Positions 36,794 to 47,269 are shown, numbered from the stretch's first letter. The stretch: 64,000 nt of DNA from CPC320 sp002684375 (GCA_965662545.1 CBFIHZ010000006.1:1-64000); one strand, 5' to 3'. Translations and numbers: made by a program. The notes: generated by a model not told the origin, from the sequence alone.

Positions 36794-38005
36794 ATGACCA
36801 TCGAAATACGTGTTCCAACTCTGGGCGAATCCGTCACCGAGGCCACTGTGGCAACTTGGTTCAAGAAACCCGGTGATGCCGTGGCGGCCGACGAGATGCT
36901 TTGCGAATTGGAAACCGATAAAGTCACCGTAGAAGTGCCCAGCCCAAGCGCAGGCACTTTACATGACATCATAGCCCAAGAGGGCGACACGGTCGGGGTT
37001 GACGCGCTTTTGGCCAATATAAGCGAGGGCGCCGCCGCAAGCCCTGCAGCGTCACCGCCTTCGGCAGATGATCCATCCCCAGCCCCCGCGGGCACCAGCA
37101 GCACGGACATCGAAGATGCACCCTCGGCCAAGAAAGCTATGGCAGAGGCCAATCTCGACCGCGCTGCTGTCACCGGAACCGGACGTGACGGTCGGGTCAT
37201 GAAAGACGACGTTGCCCGCGCGATTGCGGCTCCTACAGAAACCTTCGCACCGGCAGCACCCGTCGCGGCAGCCCCGCCCCGAGCGCCAGTATCAGTGGAT
37301 GACGCGGCGCGAGAAGAGCGGGTGAAAATGACCCGCTTGCGCCAGACCATAGCCCGCCGCCTGAAAGACAGCCAGAACAATGCGGCCATGCTCACCACCT
37401 ATAACGAGGTCGACATGACCGAGGTGATGGCGTTGCGCAAGGAATATAAAGACCTGTTTTTGAAAAAACACGGTGTCAAATTGGGCTTTATGTCATTTTT
37501 CGCCAAGGCTTGCGTGCATGCTCTGCGCGAAGTCCCCGAGGTCAACGCCGAAATCGATGGCACCGACATTGTCTATAAGAACTTTGTTCATATGGGCATC
37601 GCTGCCGGCACACCAACCGGTCTTGTAGTACCGGTGATCCGCGACACCGACAGCCTGTCGTTTGCACAGATCGAAAAAGCCATCGCCGAAAAAGGCGGGC
37701 GGGCCCGCGACGGAAACCTGAGCATGGCCGAAATGCAGGGGGGGACCTTTACCATTTCAAACGGCGGGGTCTATGGTTCGCTGATGTCATCGCCAATCCT
37801 CAATCCGCCACAATCGGGCATTCTTGGCATGCATAAAATTCAAGACCGCCCAATGGCCATCAACGGCCAAGTTGTGATTCGCCCAATGATGTATCTCGCA
37901 TTGAGCTATGATCACCGTATTGTTGATGGCAAAGGCGCTGTGACCTTTCTGGTTCGGGTCAAGGAAGCACTGGAAGACCCCCGCCGCATGCTGATGGATC
38001 TATAG
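36794..38005 (+). CDS. sucB: 2-oxoglutarate dehydrogenase E2 (dihydrolipoamide succinyltransferase)
   Basis: A 403-residue core enzyme. Residues 1-78 are one lipoyl domain with the lipoylated lysine K43 in ETDKVTVE. An Ala/Pro-rich linker (about 80-112) leads to the E3-binding domain ([26 protein letters not shown]), then a second linker and the catalytic domain from about 175, ending with [10 protein letters not shown] (about 370-379) that has the active-site histidine. Single lipoyl domain and length are normal for SucB. After its stop a 224-base gap with a large hairpin separates lpd. Confidence 0.96.
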   Translation: MTIEIRVPTLGESVTEATVATWFKKPGDAVAADEMLCELETDKVTVEVPSPSAGTLHDIIAQEGDTVGVDALLANISEGAAASPAASPPSADDPSPAPAGTSSTDIEDAPSAKKAMAEANLDRAAVTGTGRDGRVMKDDVARAIAAPTETFAPAAPVAAAPPRAPVSVDDAAREERVKMTRLRQTIARRLKDSQNNAAMLTTYNEVDMTEVMALRKEYKDLFLKKHGVKLGFMSFFAKACVHALREVPEVNAEIDGTDIVYKNFVHMGIAAGTPTGLVVPVIRDTDSLSFAQIEKAIAEKGGRARDGNLSMAEMQGGTFTISNGGVYGSLMSSPILNPPQSGILGMHKIQDRPMAINGQVVIRPMMYLALSYDHRIVDGKGAVTFLVRVKEALEDPRRMLMDL

Positions 38006-38013
38006 TGTTGCAA

Positions 38014-38064
38014 GCAGGCCCATTGGTCCCCAACGTTGGTACTGTCCCGTTATTGGGGGCCTGC
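38014..38064. other. Large inverted repeat in the sucB-lpd gap
   Basis: GCAGGCCC (38014-38021) pairs with GGGCCTGC (38057-38064) around 35 bases that include the small palindrome CCAACGTTGG (38029-38038). No T-tract follows. It starts nine bases after the sucB stop and may lower read-through into lpd or protect the sucB mRNA 3' end. The rest of the 224-base gap shows nothing else. Confidence 0.5.
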
Positions 38065-38229
38065 ATGCGGCGCTGTCCCACCATCCAAACTGGTTATATT
38101 CAGACTTTTATCGACCCTTGCCTTATGAAATACTCAAACCATCACCCGTAATTTGCAGTTAAAACCGACCTAAGACCCCATACCTTACCTTGTAGACACA
38201 TGTCACGATGCGCACCCCAGGAGACCCCA

Positions 38230-39618
38230 ATGGCACAGTATGACGTTATTATTATCGGCTCAGGCCCTGGCGGCTATGTTGCAGCCATCCGCTGCGCCCA
38301 ATTGGGGTTGAAAACTGCCTGCGTCGAGGGCCGCGAAACCTTGGGCGGCACCTGCCTGAACGTCGGATGCATCCCCTCGAAGGCACTGTTGCATGCCTCC
38401 CACCAACTGCACGAGGCGGAACATAACTTCGCCAAAATGGGTCTGATGAGTAAAACACCAACGGTCGATTGGACCCAGATGCTGGCCTATAAAGACGAGG
38501 TGATCAACGGCAACACCAAGGGCGTCGAATTTCTGTTTAAGAAAAACAAAATCGATTGGTTGAAAGGCTGGGGGTCCATTCCCGAGGCCGGCAAGGTCAA
38601 GGTCGGCGACACCCTTTATGAAACCAAAAACATCATCATCGCCTCGGGCTCAGAACCCTCCGCACTGCCCGGCATCGACGTGGATGAGCAGGTTGTCGTG
38701 ACCTCAACCGGCGCGCTGACACTCGATAAAATTCCGCGCAAAATGGTGGTGATCGGGGCCGGTGTGATCGGTCTGGAACTGGGCAGTGTCTATGCCCGTC
38801 TCGGCACCGAGGTCACCGTAGTAGAATTTCTCGACGCGATCACCCCGGGGATGGACGCCGAGGTGCAGAAAACCTTTCAGAGAATTTTGAAAAAGCAGGG
38901 TATGCGCTTTATCATGGGCGCGGCGGTGCAGGGTGTTGAACGCCTGAAGACCAAAACCAAAGTCAGTTATAAACTGCGCAAAGACGACAGCGAGCACCAA
39001 TTGGATACCGATGTCGTTCTGGTCGCTACAGGGCGCAAACCCTTTACAGACGGGCTTGGATTGACCGAACTGGGCGTCGAGATGAGCGACCGTGGCCAAA
39101 TCAAAACCGACGGCCATTGGCGGACCAACATCCCCGGCATCTATGCCATCGGCGATGCGATCGACGGCCCGATGTTGGCGCATAAAGCCGAAGATGAAGG
39201 CATGGCAACCGCCGAGGTGATCGCCGGCAAACACGGACATGTGAATTATGACGTGATCCCGGGCGTGATTTACACCCACCCCGAAGTGGCCAATGTCGGC
39301 ATGACCGAGGATGCGCTGAAAGACAGCGGTCGCGCCTATAAGGTTGGTAAGTTTTCGTTTATGGGCAATGGCCGCGCCAAGGCAAATTTTGCCGCCGACG
39401 GGTTTGTAAAAATCTTGGCGGATAAAACCACTGACCGCATCTTGGGCGCTCATATCATTGGCCCCAGTGCCGGTGATCTGATCCACGAGGTTTGTGTCGC
39501 GATGGAATTTGGGGCCTCGGCGCAGGATTTGGCGATGACCTGTCATGCCCATCCGACCTATTCAGAGGCGGTGCGCGAGGCCGCTCTGGCCTGTGGAGAC
39601 GGCCCCATCCACATGTAG
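38230..39618 (+). CDS. lpd: Dihydrolipoyl dehydrogenase (E3)
   Basis: A 462-residue flavoprotein that reoxidises dihydrolipoamide with [19 protein letters not shown] (about 6-21) binds [19 protein letters not shown] has the redox pair C42 and C47, [19 protein letters not shown] (about 174-192) is the NAD loop and [15 protein letters not shown] (about 438-452) contains the catalytic His-Glu pair. ATG at 38230 follows CAGGAGA and gives the standard N-terminus; the frame could extend to 38200. It closes the suc cluster and serves the 2-oxoglutarate complex, perhaps others too. Confidence 0.96.
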   Translation: MAQYDVIIIGSGPGGYVAAIRCAQLGLKTACVEGRETLGGTCLNVGCIPSKALLHASHQLHEAEHNFAKMGLMSKTPTVDWTQMLAYKDEVINGNTKGVEFLFKKNKIDWLKGWGSIPEAGKVKVGDTLYETKNIIIASGSEPSALPGIDVDEQVVVTSTGALTLDKIPRKMVVIGAGVIGLELGSVYARLGTEVTVVEFLDAITPGMDAEVQKTFQRILKKQGMRFIMGAAVQGVERLKTKTKVSYKLRKDDSEHQLDTDVVLVATGRKPFTDGLGLTELGVEMSDRGQIKTDGHWRTNIPGIYAIGDAIDGPMLAHKAEDEGMATAEVIAGKHGHVNYDVIPGVIYTHPEVANVGMTEDALKDSGRAYKVGKFSFMGNGRAKANFAADGFVKILADKTTDRILGAHIIGPSAGDLIHEVCVAMEFGASAQDLAMTCHAHPTYSEAVREAALACGDGPIHM

Positions 39619-39653
39619 CTGGGGCTAGCTGGGGCGCGCGAATGTAATCGCGC

Positions 39654-40256
39654 CTACCAAAGCCCGTCTGGGGCAAGGCTTTGAAATTTGCTGTCAAAGT
39701 CTGGACCACCCTCTTGGCCATTGGTCATTTCAGCCAGAATATCGCCCATGCTTGGCACCGCGTCACGGTCATTGCGCTGCCACAGACCGGCGCGCAGCGG
39801 TGCGCGGGCGCATTGTGCATAGACCTCTTGCAGCGTGATCACGATCACGGTTGCGGGCAATTTTCCTCTGCGCTCAAACCGCGCCCGCAGATCGGCGTCG
39901 GCGCTCAACACCGCGCGACCGTTCACCCGCACGATTGTGGTTGACCCCGGCACCATGAACATCAGCGACACCCGCCCGTCACTGACGATATTGCGCAGGC
40001 TATCGAGCCGGTTATTGCCGCGCCAATCGGGCATTGCCAAGGTTTGAGAATCCAGCTCATGCACAACCGGCCCGTCCTCGCCCCGCGGGCTGCCATCTGT
40101 ACCATCGGGGCCAACACTGGTCAGCACACAGAACCGCGAGGCCATGATCCAGCGCCGGTACAGCGGCGTCAGCCGGGATGAAACCTTGCGGATTGCGGCA
40201 TCGCTTGGCTGGCCATAAAGCGCCTCTAGTTCGCTGATTGAAGAAATACTTTGCAT
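39654..40256 (-). CDS. PPOX-type flavin-binding protein (MSMEG_1061 family)
   Basis: A 200-residue split-barrel flavoprotein of the pyridoxamine 5'-phosphate oxidase-like superfamily. FCVLTSVGPDGTDGSPRGEDGP (read as LTSVGPDGTDGSPRG, about 45-59), NNRLDSLRNIV and STTIVRVNGRAVLS are the FMN-binding strands, and the closing part fits the MSMEG_1061 subgroup, a set of FMN-dependent enzymes with poorly known substrates. ATG at 40256 follows AGGGGA; an upstream start at 40301 is less likely. Converges on lpd and shares no operon. Confidence 0.8.
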   Translation of the reverse strand: MQSISSISELEALYGQPSDAAIRKVSSRLTPLYRRWIMASRFCVLTSVGPDGTDGSPRGEDGPVVHELDSQTLAMPDWRGNNRLDSLRNIVSDGRVSLMFMVPGSTTIVRVNGRAVLSADADLRARFERRGKLPATVIVITLQEVYAQCARAPLRAGLWQRNDRDAVPSMGDILAEMTNGQEGGPDFDSKFQSLAPDGLW

Positions 40257-40419
40257 TATGGTCCCCTGACTGTTGTGGGTCTTGGTAAGCGGTTTGAACA
40301 TCTTGCCAAAACATTAGCCATGCATGCCGCATTGTCCAATCGGTAATATCCAACCGGCCATGGACATCATCGCAAGACGGTGGGGCCGAGTACCATGGTA
40401 TTATGGCTAATCACCCCGG

Positions 40420-40977
40420 TCAGAAGAACGAAATTTCCTTAGTGGTTTTTACCGTCAACTGCGTCTCGGGGTCATAGATTTTACCCAAAAGGATATTTTG
40501 GTGGGCGGTGATTTGATCATGGCGCAGCGCACCCTCATCACAGGTGCCGTGACCATCGGCGACCAATGTGACAACATAGCCTAACTCCACAGCACGGCGC
40601 ACGGTAATATCGACGCAATACTGGCTCATAAAGCCTGTCACAATCAGATGCGTCACACCACGCATTTCAAGCTGGGCTGTAAAATCGGTCTGGTAAAAGG
40701 CATCACTGTGGGTTTTGTTAATCACGATATCTCCCCGTATGGGGGCCACTTCGCGGCGAATTTCCCAACCTTGCGACCCACGCGCCAGACGGTGACCGGG
40801 TGCGCCGTCATGTTGAACCACAAAAACTGGCGCCCCGGCAGCACGGGCTTGACGCTGCAGGATCGCAATGCGGTCCACCGTATTTTGAAGCGCCTGATCT
40901 ATGATTGGCTGACGATCCACAGTCACGGTGCCGTCAACGATTGCATTCTGAACATCTATAACGAGTAAACTTTGCAT
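40420..40977 (-). CDS. Isochorismatase-like cysteine hydrolase
   Basis: A 185-residue hydrolase with the intact catalytic triad of the family: D8 (LLVIDVQNAIV), K88 (INKTHSDAF) and C121 (SQYCVDITVR). The cis-peptide segment GFMSQYCVD is clear. Family members cleave amides such as nicotinamide, carbamoyl-sarcosine or biuret; here the target is unknown. Length is normal. It stands alone with its start at 40977 preceded by an AT-rich stretch. Confidence 0.85.
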   Translation of the reverse strand: MQSLLVIDVQNAIVDGTVTVDRQPIIDQALQNTVDRIAILQRQARAAGAPVFVVQHDGAPGHRLARGSQGWEIRREVAPIRGDIVINKTHSDAFYQTDFTAQLEMRGVTHLIVTGFMSQYCVDITVRRAVELGYVVTLVADGHGTCDEGALRHDQITAHQNILLGKIYDPETQLTVKTTKEISFF

Positions 40978-41132
40978 AATTATATACCTATAGACGATTT
41001 ACTCTACCCGATCAAGCGCGTCATATCGCGGCCCACCCGCATCTGTCTCAGGTCAATATAAATCCGGAGGATCCATGTCTGGAACATCCCTCTTTGGCAA
41101 ATCTAAACCAGACCAATCCATATCTGGCAAAG

Positions 41133-41891
41133 CTATTTCTGGGGTCCTGAATCAAGCCGGTCCGCATCAAAGCCAGCTTCGGCCATCAGTCTATTGGACT
41201 GCGTCTCAACCACCTCTTCAAGTTGCTTCAAAAAAGCGTTTTTGTCCAAGCCAGGCGCGATTGGGGGCAGAAACTCTATCACCGCCAGCCCCGGCTTGCG
41301 CAGCACCGCCAAACGAGGCCAAAACACTCCAACATTGGTCGCCACCGGCACGCAGGTCTGAGCTGTCTGTGTATAAAGCACCGCACTGCCGACTTTGAAA
41401 GGCGCATGTGCCCCCGGTTTAACGCGGGTGCCCTGTGGATAGATAACCAACTGTCCCCGCACCGCGTCACTGGCAGTGACCGCTGCCACCATATTGCGAA
41501 TCGCCTCGCCCCGGCGACCGCGATTGACCGAGATACAACCAAGCCAACGCGCGTAAGATCCAACGAAAGGGACATAATTCAGCGTAGATTTGTAAATAAA
41601 TTTCGGCTGCTTCAAAACGCTGACCAAGATGATCACATCAAAGAAACTTTGATGTTTCGACGCTACAAGAACCTCACCGTCGGGCACATCGCCGCGAATC
41701 TCGGATTTCAATCCAACCATCCAATCCGCAGTCCAGCGCACCCAGCGACAATAGATCATGGCCGCCATCCGCGCACCGCGCCGATCAAAAGCCGCCCAAG
41801 GCGCAAAGGCCACTGCAAAAAGCACCAGCGCCAGATACATCTGCGTACAAAACAACAGGGACCGGATCCATTGCACCACCGCGCCCATCAT
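41133..41891 (-). CDS. plsC: 1-acyl-sn-glycerol-3-phosphate acyltransferase
   Basis: A 252-residue membrane-bound acyltransferase making phosphatidic acid. One N-terminal hydrophobic helix (about 8-30) precedes motif I KHQSFFDVI (His and Asp of H-x4-D), SVNRGRRGEA is motif II and YPQGTRVKPG motif III. Motif III reads QGTR instead of EGTR, a variant I believe is normal in this family of bacteria. The start overlaps the ftsX stop (ATGATG at 41888-41891), so it is translationally coupled to ftsX; ftsE-ftsX-plsC is a recurrent alphaproteobacterial order. Confidence 0.9.
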   Translation of the reverse strand: MMGAVVQWIRSLLFCTQMYLALVLFAVAFAPWAAFDRRGARMAAMIYCRWVRWTADWMVGLKSEIRGDVPDGEVLVASKHQSFFDVIILVSVLKQPKFIYKSTLNYVPFVGSYARWLGCISVNRGRRGEAIRNMVAAVTASDAVRGQLVIYPQGTRVKPGAHAPFKVGSAVLYTQTAQTCVPVATNVGVFWPRLAVLRKPGLAVIEFLPPIAPGLDKNAFLKQLEEVVETQSNRLMAEAGFDADRLDSGPQK

Positions 41892-42793
41892 GAGAACGCT
41901 CGCAAGGCGCGCGACGCCGCAGCGCGGGTCGACACAAAGGCGACAGCCGCCGCCACAAACGGTACAATGGCTGGCAACACCCAATGGAACCCTTGAAATC
42001 CCAAACCAGTTAGAAAACCGTTTTCCTGTTCGGACGAGGGCAAAAATACCAAAGCCAGCACCGCCACCCCTGTCCCAAAAAGTGCTCCGGCCAAGGCCCG
42101 GTTGGTAAAGCGGCGCACAAAGGCCCCGGTTATGTACATATCAGTTGCCCCGATGAGCCGAAGAACTGCGATCACTTGTGTATTGGCCGCCAATGTCGCA
42201 TTGGCCGCCAGCGTTATCATCGCCGCCATCAACCCGCCAATCAGCCCTATCGACAGCCAGGCCAGCAAGCGCAAGCGCGCCGCAGCCCGCACAAGAGGCC
42301 GTCGCCACCGGGTGTGATCATCGACAACCGCCCCCGCGACCTCGGCCGAAAGCCGCAGCCGCAAACCGGCAACATCATAGCCCTCCGGCGCCTCGATCAC
42401 CTCGATCAATTGCGGAACCGGTAGCGTATCGACCGGCACATCCGGCCCGAGCCATGGCTCTAACAGCGCCTGCTGTTCGGCCTGGGTCAACGCCCGCGCC
42501 GAAGCCACACCCTGTGTGGTACGCAGCACGCGCAGCGCCGCTTGTGTCTGGGACGCCAGTTGATCAGATGGTGCCGAGATCCGCACCGTTGAACTCTGCG
42601 CAAGCTCTTCGCCCCAACGGCTGGCAAGCCGCCCCGAAGCCAGCGATAATGCCAGCGCAAACACCGATAAAAATGCCATTGCAGCCGCTGTGAAAAGGGT
42701 CAACCGTGCGGTAAAACCGGTCGGAGGCACAATCCGGTCAGCCTGCCTGTCGCCGGCTAAAATCTTTATGCTAGAAACAACACCCAACATCAC
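41888..42793 (-). CDS. ftsX: Cell-division protein FtsX
   Basis: A 301-residue permease-like protein that with FtsE controls septal peptidoglycan hydrolases. Four transmembrane segments are visible, one at about 30-53 before the periplasmic domain (about 55-165) and three in the C-terminal half (about 175-200, 222-245, 265-292). The periplasmic part is alanine-rich and poorly conserved, as normal. The gene overlaps ftsE by four bases and plsC by four, a fully coupled trio. Confidence 0.88.
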   Translation of the reverse strand: MMLGVVSSIKILAGDRQADRIVPPTGFTARLTLFTAAAMAFLSVFALALSLASGRLASRWGEELAQSSTVRISAPSDQLASQTQAALRVLRTTQGVASARALTQAEQQALLEPWLGPDVPVDTLPVPQLIEVIEAPEGYDVAGLRLRLSAEVAGAVVDDHTRWRRPLVRAAARLRLLAWLSIGLIGGLMAAMITLAANATLAANTQVIAVLRLIGATDMYITGAFVRRFTNRALAGALFGTGVAVLALVFLPSSEQENGFLTGLGFQGFHWVLPAIVPFVAAAVAFVSTRAAASRALRAFS

Positions 42794-43482
42794 AAATCAG
42801 CCCCTGCCAGTTGTAATCGCCGGTTTGAGATCCGCAAAACCCGGGCCTGCACCAGGGCTTTGGCAGCCCTGATTAAACTCATGTCATGGGTGGCAATCAT
42901 CACGGTTTTACCCATCCGGTTCAACTCGACCAAAAGATGCAGCAGACGTTGCGACATCTCCCAATCAATATTGCCCGTCGGCTCATCCGCGAGAATCACA
43001 TCGGGTGACATCACCACAGCCCGCGCCAGCGCAGCACGCTGGCGCTCGCCGCCCGACAACTCGGCGGGAAATGCATTGGCCCGCGTGGTCAGACCGACCC
43101 AGCCCAGTAAATCTTTCAAATTGCTCAGATCCGCCAATTGTCCGTCGCCCACTACATTCAGCGGCAACGAAATATTATCATAGACATTCAGATGATCCAC
43201 GAACTGGCAATCTTGATGCACCACACCGATTCGCCGCCGTGACATCGCAATACTGTCTCGGCTCATCATCCTTAAATCTTCTGAAAATAACTGAATGCGA
43301 CCTGCGGTTGGTACTAGGGCACCGTAGCAAAGTTTCAAAAACGTCGTTTTACCCGAACCGGAGGGCCCAGTTAAAAAATGAAACGAGCCCGGCGACAGCT
43401 TAAGCGAGATATCCGCAAGCAGTTCATTGCTGCCGAAACCGTAACTATAGGCGACATTTTCCAACTCGATCACTGCGTCCAC
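42790..43482 (-). CDS. ftsE: Cell-division ATP-binding protein FtsE
   Basis: A 230-residue ABC ATPase. Walker A GPSGSGKTT (about 39-47), Q-loop VVHQDCQFVDHL, signature LSGGERQRAALARA (about 138-151) and Walker B VILADEPTGNID are all intact. DEPTGNID and the short length fit FtsE. The divergent zinc-ribbon gene begins 150 bases away, so the region 43483-43632 should hold both promoters. Confidence 0.93.
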   Translation of the reverse strand: MDAVIELENVAYSYGFGSNELLADISLKLSPGSFHFLTGPSGSGKTTFLKLCYGALVPTAGRIQLFSEDLRMMSRDSIAMSRRRIGVVHQDCQFVDHLNVYDNISLPLNVVGDGQLADLSNLKDLLGWVGLTTRANAFPAELSGGERQRAALARAVVMSPDVILADEPTGNIDWEMSQRLLHLLVELNRMGKTVMIATHDMSLIRAAKALVQARVLRISNRRLQLAGADL

Positions 43483-43632
43483 CGGTTTGTTTTACGTGTG
43501 TTATCCCGTTGTGCCTGAGTGCCGCACGGGTTGCAATCCGCACTGCTTTATTGACAGGGACTTTTGCAGCGTCTTAAACCATCGTATAGAGGATAGGAAC
43601 ATCATACCGATGGACTGTAGACAGGTGAAACA

Positions 43633-44439
43633 ATGCGGCTGATTTGTCCCAATTGCACTGCCGAATATGAAATTCCCGAGGATGCAATCCCGGCTGTTGG
43701 CCGAGATTTGCAATGCTCCAGTTGTGGCGTGACGTGGTTTTCAAAACCACCCGTGACCGATCCTGAAATGAGCGGTGATCTTAGCAAAGTGCTTGCCACG
43801 CAGCCACCGTCAGAAGCAGCAGGGACAGCCGAGACCACAGTTCGTTCTTCAGTCGCCGCCTCGGGCGCGGATTTGCCGCCTCTGGACACCGCTATCGCAG
43901 ATGTTTTGCGACAAGAGGCGGCAGCCGAAGTCAGGCTGCGGTCACAGGATACTGCTGGCGGATTGGAAAGCCAGCCAGACCTCGGGTTGGAGTCTGCTGA
44001 TAAAATCAACACCTCACAGCGACACGCCCGCGAATCGCAAGAACGTATAGGGCGTATGCGCGGCGTGGGCGAACAAGCCAACTCAAGCGAGCAACCCTCG
44101 CCATCGCCTGCTTCTGGGGGTGGGGCTCAAACATCATCGCTGCCAGATGTTGACACCTTGGGTTCCAGCCTGCGTGTATCAGACAGCCCCCTCGCCCAAG
44201 AAAGTGATCCGGCACCAGCCTTTTATCATCAGGCTGGTTTTTCTGCTGGATTTCTCTCTGTCCTCATCATTGCGACGCTGTTGACCGGGGTCTATGTTCA
44301 GGCAGGATCAATTGCTGAATTGGTCCCCGATCTGACCCCACCACTTGACCAATATAAAGTCGCCATAGACGCAGCACGCGTCTGGCTCGACCAACAGGCA
44401 GATCAAGCCGTTTTGGTATTCGAACAAATGATAGAATGA
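43633..44439 (+). CDS. Zinc-ribbon membrane protein (MJ0042-type N-terminus)
   Basis: A 268-residue protein. Residues 1-38 are an MJ0042-type zinc ribbon with cysteines C5, C8, C28 and C31 (CPNC and CSSCGVTWF). A long low-complexity acidic and serine-rich linker follows, then one transmembrane helix at about 202-222 (FSAGFLSVLIIATLLTGVYV) and a short periplasmic tail. Such proteins occur next to ftsE in Rhodobacteraceae, as I recall, with unknown function; the DNA-binding or protein-sensing role of the ribbon is not established. Confidence 0.8.
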   Translation: MRLICPNCTAEYEIPEDAIPAVGRDLQCSSCGVTWFSKPPVTDPEMSGDLSKVLATQPPSEAAGTAETTVRSSVAASGADLPPLDTAIADVLRQEAAAEVRLRSQDTAGGLESQPDLGLESADKINTSQRHARESQERIGRMRGVGEQANSSEQPSPSPASGGGAQTSSLPDVDTLGSSLRVSDSPLAQESDPAPAFYHQAGFSAGFLSVLIIATLLTGVYVQAGSIAELVPDLTPPLDQYKVAIDAARVWLDQQADQAVLVFEQMIE

Positions 44440-44489
44440 CGGCGAGGAATTACCTAGCCCATGATTGTGGCACATCTGGTTTCACGGGT

Positions 44490-44518
44490 CGTGGTTTGAC
44501 TGGCCGTGGTTTGACTGG
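44490..44518. repeat. Two-copy 15-bp tandem repeat
   Basis: CGTGGTTTGACTGG occurs at 44490-44503 and 44505-44518, one base apart, in the convergent gap between the zinc-ribbon gene and the TIGR02302 gene. No other feature is seen in this 250-base gap. Confidence 0.6.
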
Positions 44519-44691
44519 ATGTGATGTCCACAAACTGCCACGCCCCGCCAGCTGACCAGCCCAATACAGGCAAAGGCCGTCGCGATCACTTCGAACATTT
44601 GGATTTTTCTATGTTTAATGCGCGCCTTCAGTCCAGTTTTGTAAGGCGGTCCTCATCTGAAAGACGGAGCTCTCACAGCAAACGGCGCCCC

Positions 44692-47223
44692 CTAAAAGCG
44701 GTCTAACAAACGCTCAAGATACTCACGCTCGATATCAGACCGCTCGCCCTGGCCGCTGCGGCGACGGATTTCATCAAGAAGATCACGGGCGCGGCGATAG
44801 ACATCATCGCCGTTCAACATACTGTCTCCGGTCTCGGACAGACCGCTGGTACCAGGCCGTCGACCCAAAGGATCTGACCCCTGCCCTGAAGCCTGACCCG
44901 ATTTTTGACCCGGTTCGCCTTGTCCGGGGTTTGCATCACTGACCGCGTCGGTCAGCGCTTTGATGCCGTTACGCAAAGCATCCAGCGCTTTTGATTGCTG
45001 GTTTATCGCCTCGGCCAGATCGTTTGACCTCAGCGCTTCTTCAGCCTCCTTCATTGCCTCATCGGCGCGCTCCAGCGCCTCGCGGGTGCTCTGATCACTG
45101 CCACCCTGTCCCGGCTGTAAGTCTTGGCGCTGGCGCTGCAACTCACGCCGCAGGGCCCGCTGTCGTTCCGCCAAGGTCTGCGCGGTGCTGTCAGGGTTAA
45201 ACTGTGGTTGCTCACCCTGTCTGGAAACGCCCGCACCCGGTTGCCCCGATCCAGGCTCTGACGGGCTTTGCGGGTTTGTCTGTTCCTGAAGGTCACGAAA
45301 CGCGTCATCGCTTAACCCTTGTTGGTCGCGCAACGTGTCAGACAGACCATCCAAGGACTGCTGTCCCTGAGATTGACCACTCTGGCCTTGTCCCTGACCC
45401 TGAGTGACACGCATATTTTCCATCATCTCGCGCAATTGGTCCAAGGCTTGCTCGGCTTCGGCCATTCGGCCTTGCTCCATCAGTTCTTGAATCCGGTCCA
45501 TCATTCGTTGCAGATCGTTTTGATCTAGACTGAGATTATTGTCCAAGGGTGAGGATTGTGGAGGAGCATCTTGCGCTTGCTGACGGCTTAACTGGCGCAT
45601 ATAGGCCTCAGAAGCATCACGAAATTCCTGCATCAATTCTGCAATTTCTGCATCACTGGCACCGTTTTTCATCGCTTCGGACAAACGATCCTCCGCCCGG
45701 CGCAACCGCGCAAGCGCATCTGCCAAATCGCCCTCTTCGACCAACAGCGCCAATTCCCAGAGCCCCTGCGCAATGTCATCGCGTTCTGCTAGCGAAATCG
45801 CCCCGTCTGAAGCAGTGGGCAAACGCTCTAGGCGGTGCAAAAGCATACGCAGCCGCAAATACGCCACCTCAGAGCGAAACAGGTCTTCCGGACGATGCGA
45901 GATTGCCCGCATGACCACCGCCACCTGCGCTGCATTTCGCGCGGACCACAACAGATCGCGGCGCAATTCGATAACAGCCGCAGCCAACGGGTCGAAAAAC
46001 CGCCGGCCTGGCAGCCGCATCTCAAATGGCGGGGCTGCACCCTGTTGGCGCAGCAGATCGGTGACCGTTGCAGTCACCAGAACCGGCAGGTTAGACCACG
46101 GGTGCTGAGAAAAATCCTGAATAACAACGTCACTGAAATCACGCCGGTCACCGGAGATTGGCACAGTCAGCTCAATATCTATCTCAGACCGCTGTTCGGG
46201 ATCTATGCGCAGTCCAAAACGCCGATCCAGCTTATCCCAGTCCAGCGCAATCACCGCCCGACCACTTGTAACACCATAATCATCCTGCGCGTGATACGGC
46301 AGCGACATGACGCCAAGCGCTGTGACATCAGGGGCTTGCGTCAGGGCAATACTGGGTGGTGCATCATCGGTCATCTGCACGGTCCAACTCCGTCCCCCCT
46401 CACCGTTGATCACGATTTGACCAGAAGTTGTCACGCTAAACTCTTCCACTGCCGAGGTTTCCTGCGGCACGGCTGCGGCTATGCCGGACACTGTCTGCTC
46501 CAGCGAGAGCACCCCCAACTCACCATAAAAGCGCAAAGTAACCAAGCTGTTGCGCGGCACCTGCAGAACGTCGTTTTCCAGCTCATTGAGATAGAGTGCG
46601 GGCAATTGCGTATAGGCGGGCGGTTCGACCCAGCCCTCCCAGACCGGTCCGCTGGCCAAAGCAACCGCAGGCTCAGAGATCACGGCCCCCAAAGAGCCAA
46701 CACGCCAAACGGATCCAAATAACACAGCCATCACAAACGCCAGCAGTGCACAATAGCGCAGCGCGTATGGATCACGGCTGGCCAGACCCATGTCCCCCGC
46801 CACCGGCCGCACCCTATGCAGTGCCGTGATAGCCCGGCCGAGATGCGCCTGCCAAAGCGCAGCAGAAGCGGCGTCATCACCACCGATAACCGGGCGGTCC
46901 AGCAGCGTTTGGATCGGACTTCCGGAAAGGCTGTCATCAAGCCGCAAGCGGGCGGCTTCACGCGACGGCCAGCGCCAGCGACGAATGGCAAAAACCCCCG
47001 CAGCGACCGCCATCCCTGAAACTGCCAATGCAACGCAGGCAAACATTGGTAAGCTGAGATAGTCTTGCAGACCAAGCATCGCCATGGACAGCGTCAAAAG
47101 AACAATCGATGCCAAGGGCCATAATGCCCGCACCACCCGTTCTGCAAGCATCCCCAACTGGGTCAGCCTGATCGGCGTGGCCAGTCGATTTAAAGCCTTA
47201 TCGCGCTCAATGGGGTCTAACAC
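44692..47223 (-). CDS. TIGR02302 family (DUF4175) membrane protein
   Basis: An 843-residue protein of a family known from alphaproteobacteria with unknown function. Three N-terminal transmembrane helices (about 33-52, 57-78 and 155-175) are followed by a periplasmic beta-rich domain (about 190-420), a helical region and a C-terminal part very rich in Gln, Gly and Ser (GQGQGQSGQSQGQQSLD near 625-641 and later blocks). Coiled-coil propensity is high around 480-610 (RMMDRIQELMEQGRMAEAEQ). It lies 46 bases downstream of lysA, as in relatives. Confidence 0.85.
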   Translation of the reverse strand: MLDPIERDKALNRLATPIRLTQLGMLAERVVRALWPLASIVLLTLSMAMLGLQDYLSLPMFACVALAVSGMAVAAGVFAIRRWRWPSREAARLRLDDSLSGSPIQTLLDRPVIGGDDAASAALWQAHLGRAITALHRVRPVAGDMGLASRDPYALRYCALLAFVMAVLFGSVWRVGSLGAVISEPAVALASGPVWEGWVEPPAYTQLPALYLNELENDVLQVPRNSLVTLRFYGELGVLSLEQTVSGIAAAVPQETSAVEEFSVTTSGQIVINGEGGRSWTVQMTDDAPPSIALTQAPDVTALGVMSLPYHAQDDYGVTSGRAVIALDWDKLDRRFGLRIDPEQRSEIDIELTVPISGDRRDFSDVVIQDFSQHPWSNLPVLVTATVTDLLRQQGAAPPFEMRLPGRRFFDPLAAAVIELRRDLLWSARNAAQVAVVMRAISHRPEDLFRSEVAYLRLRMLLHRLERLPTASDGAISLAERDDIAQGLWELALLVEEGDLADALARLRRAEDRLSEAMKNGASDAEIAELMQEFRDASEAYMRQLSRQQAQDAPPQSSPLDNNLSLDQNDLQRMMDRIQELMEQGRMAEAEQALDQLREMMENMRVTQGQGQGQSGQSQGQQSLDGLSDTLRDQQGLSDDAFRDLQEQTNPQSPSEPGSGQPGAGVSRQGEQPQFNPDSTAQTLAERQRALRRELQRQRQDLQPGQGGSDQSTREALERADEAMKEAEEALRSNDLAEAINQQSKALDALRNGIKALTDAVSDANPGQGEPGQKSGQASGQGSDPLGRRPGTSGLSETGDSMLNGDDVYRRARDLLDEIRRRSGQGERSDIEREYLERLLDRF

Positions 47224-47269
47224 AGCTCATATTTTCTGTTCACATTTTGGGGTCAAACCATTCCGACCA

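Noticed and set aside
39834..39851. GTGATCAC-like word in the PPOX gene
   Set aside because: It is inside coding sequence, lacks the 21-bp partner and reflects codons of a VIVIT stretch; not counted as an operator.
41075..41398. Plus-strand frame starting MSGTSLFGKSK opposite plsC
   Set aside because: Most of it is antisense to plsC and shows no family features.
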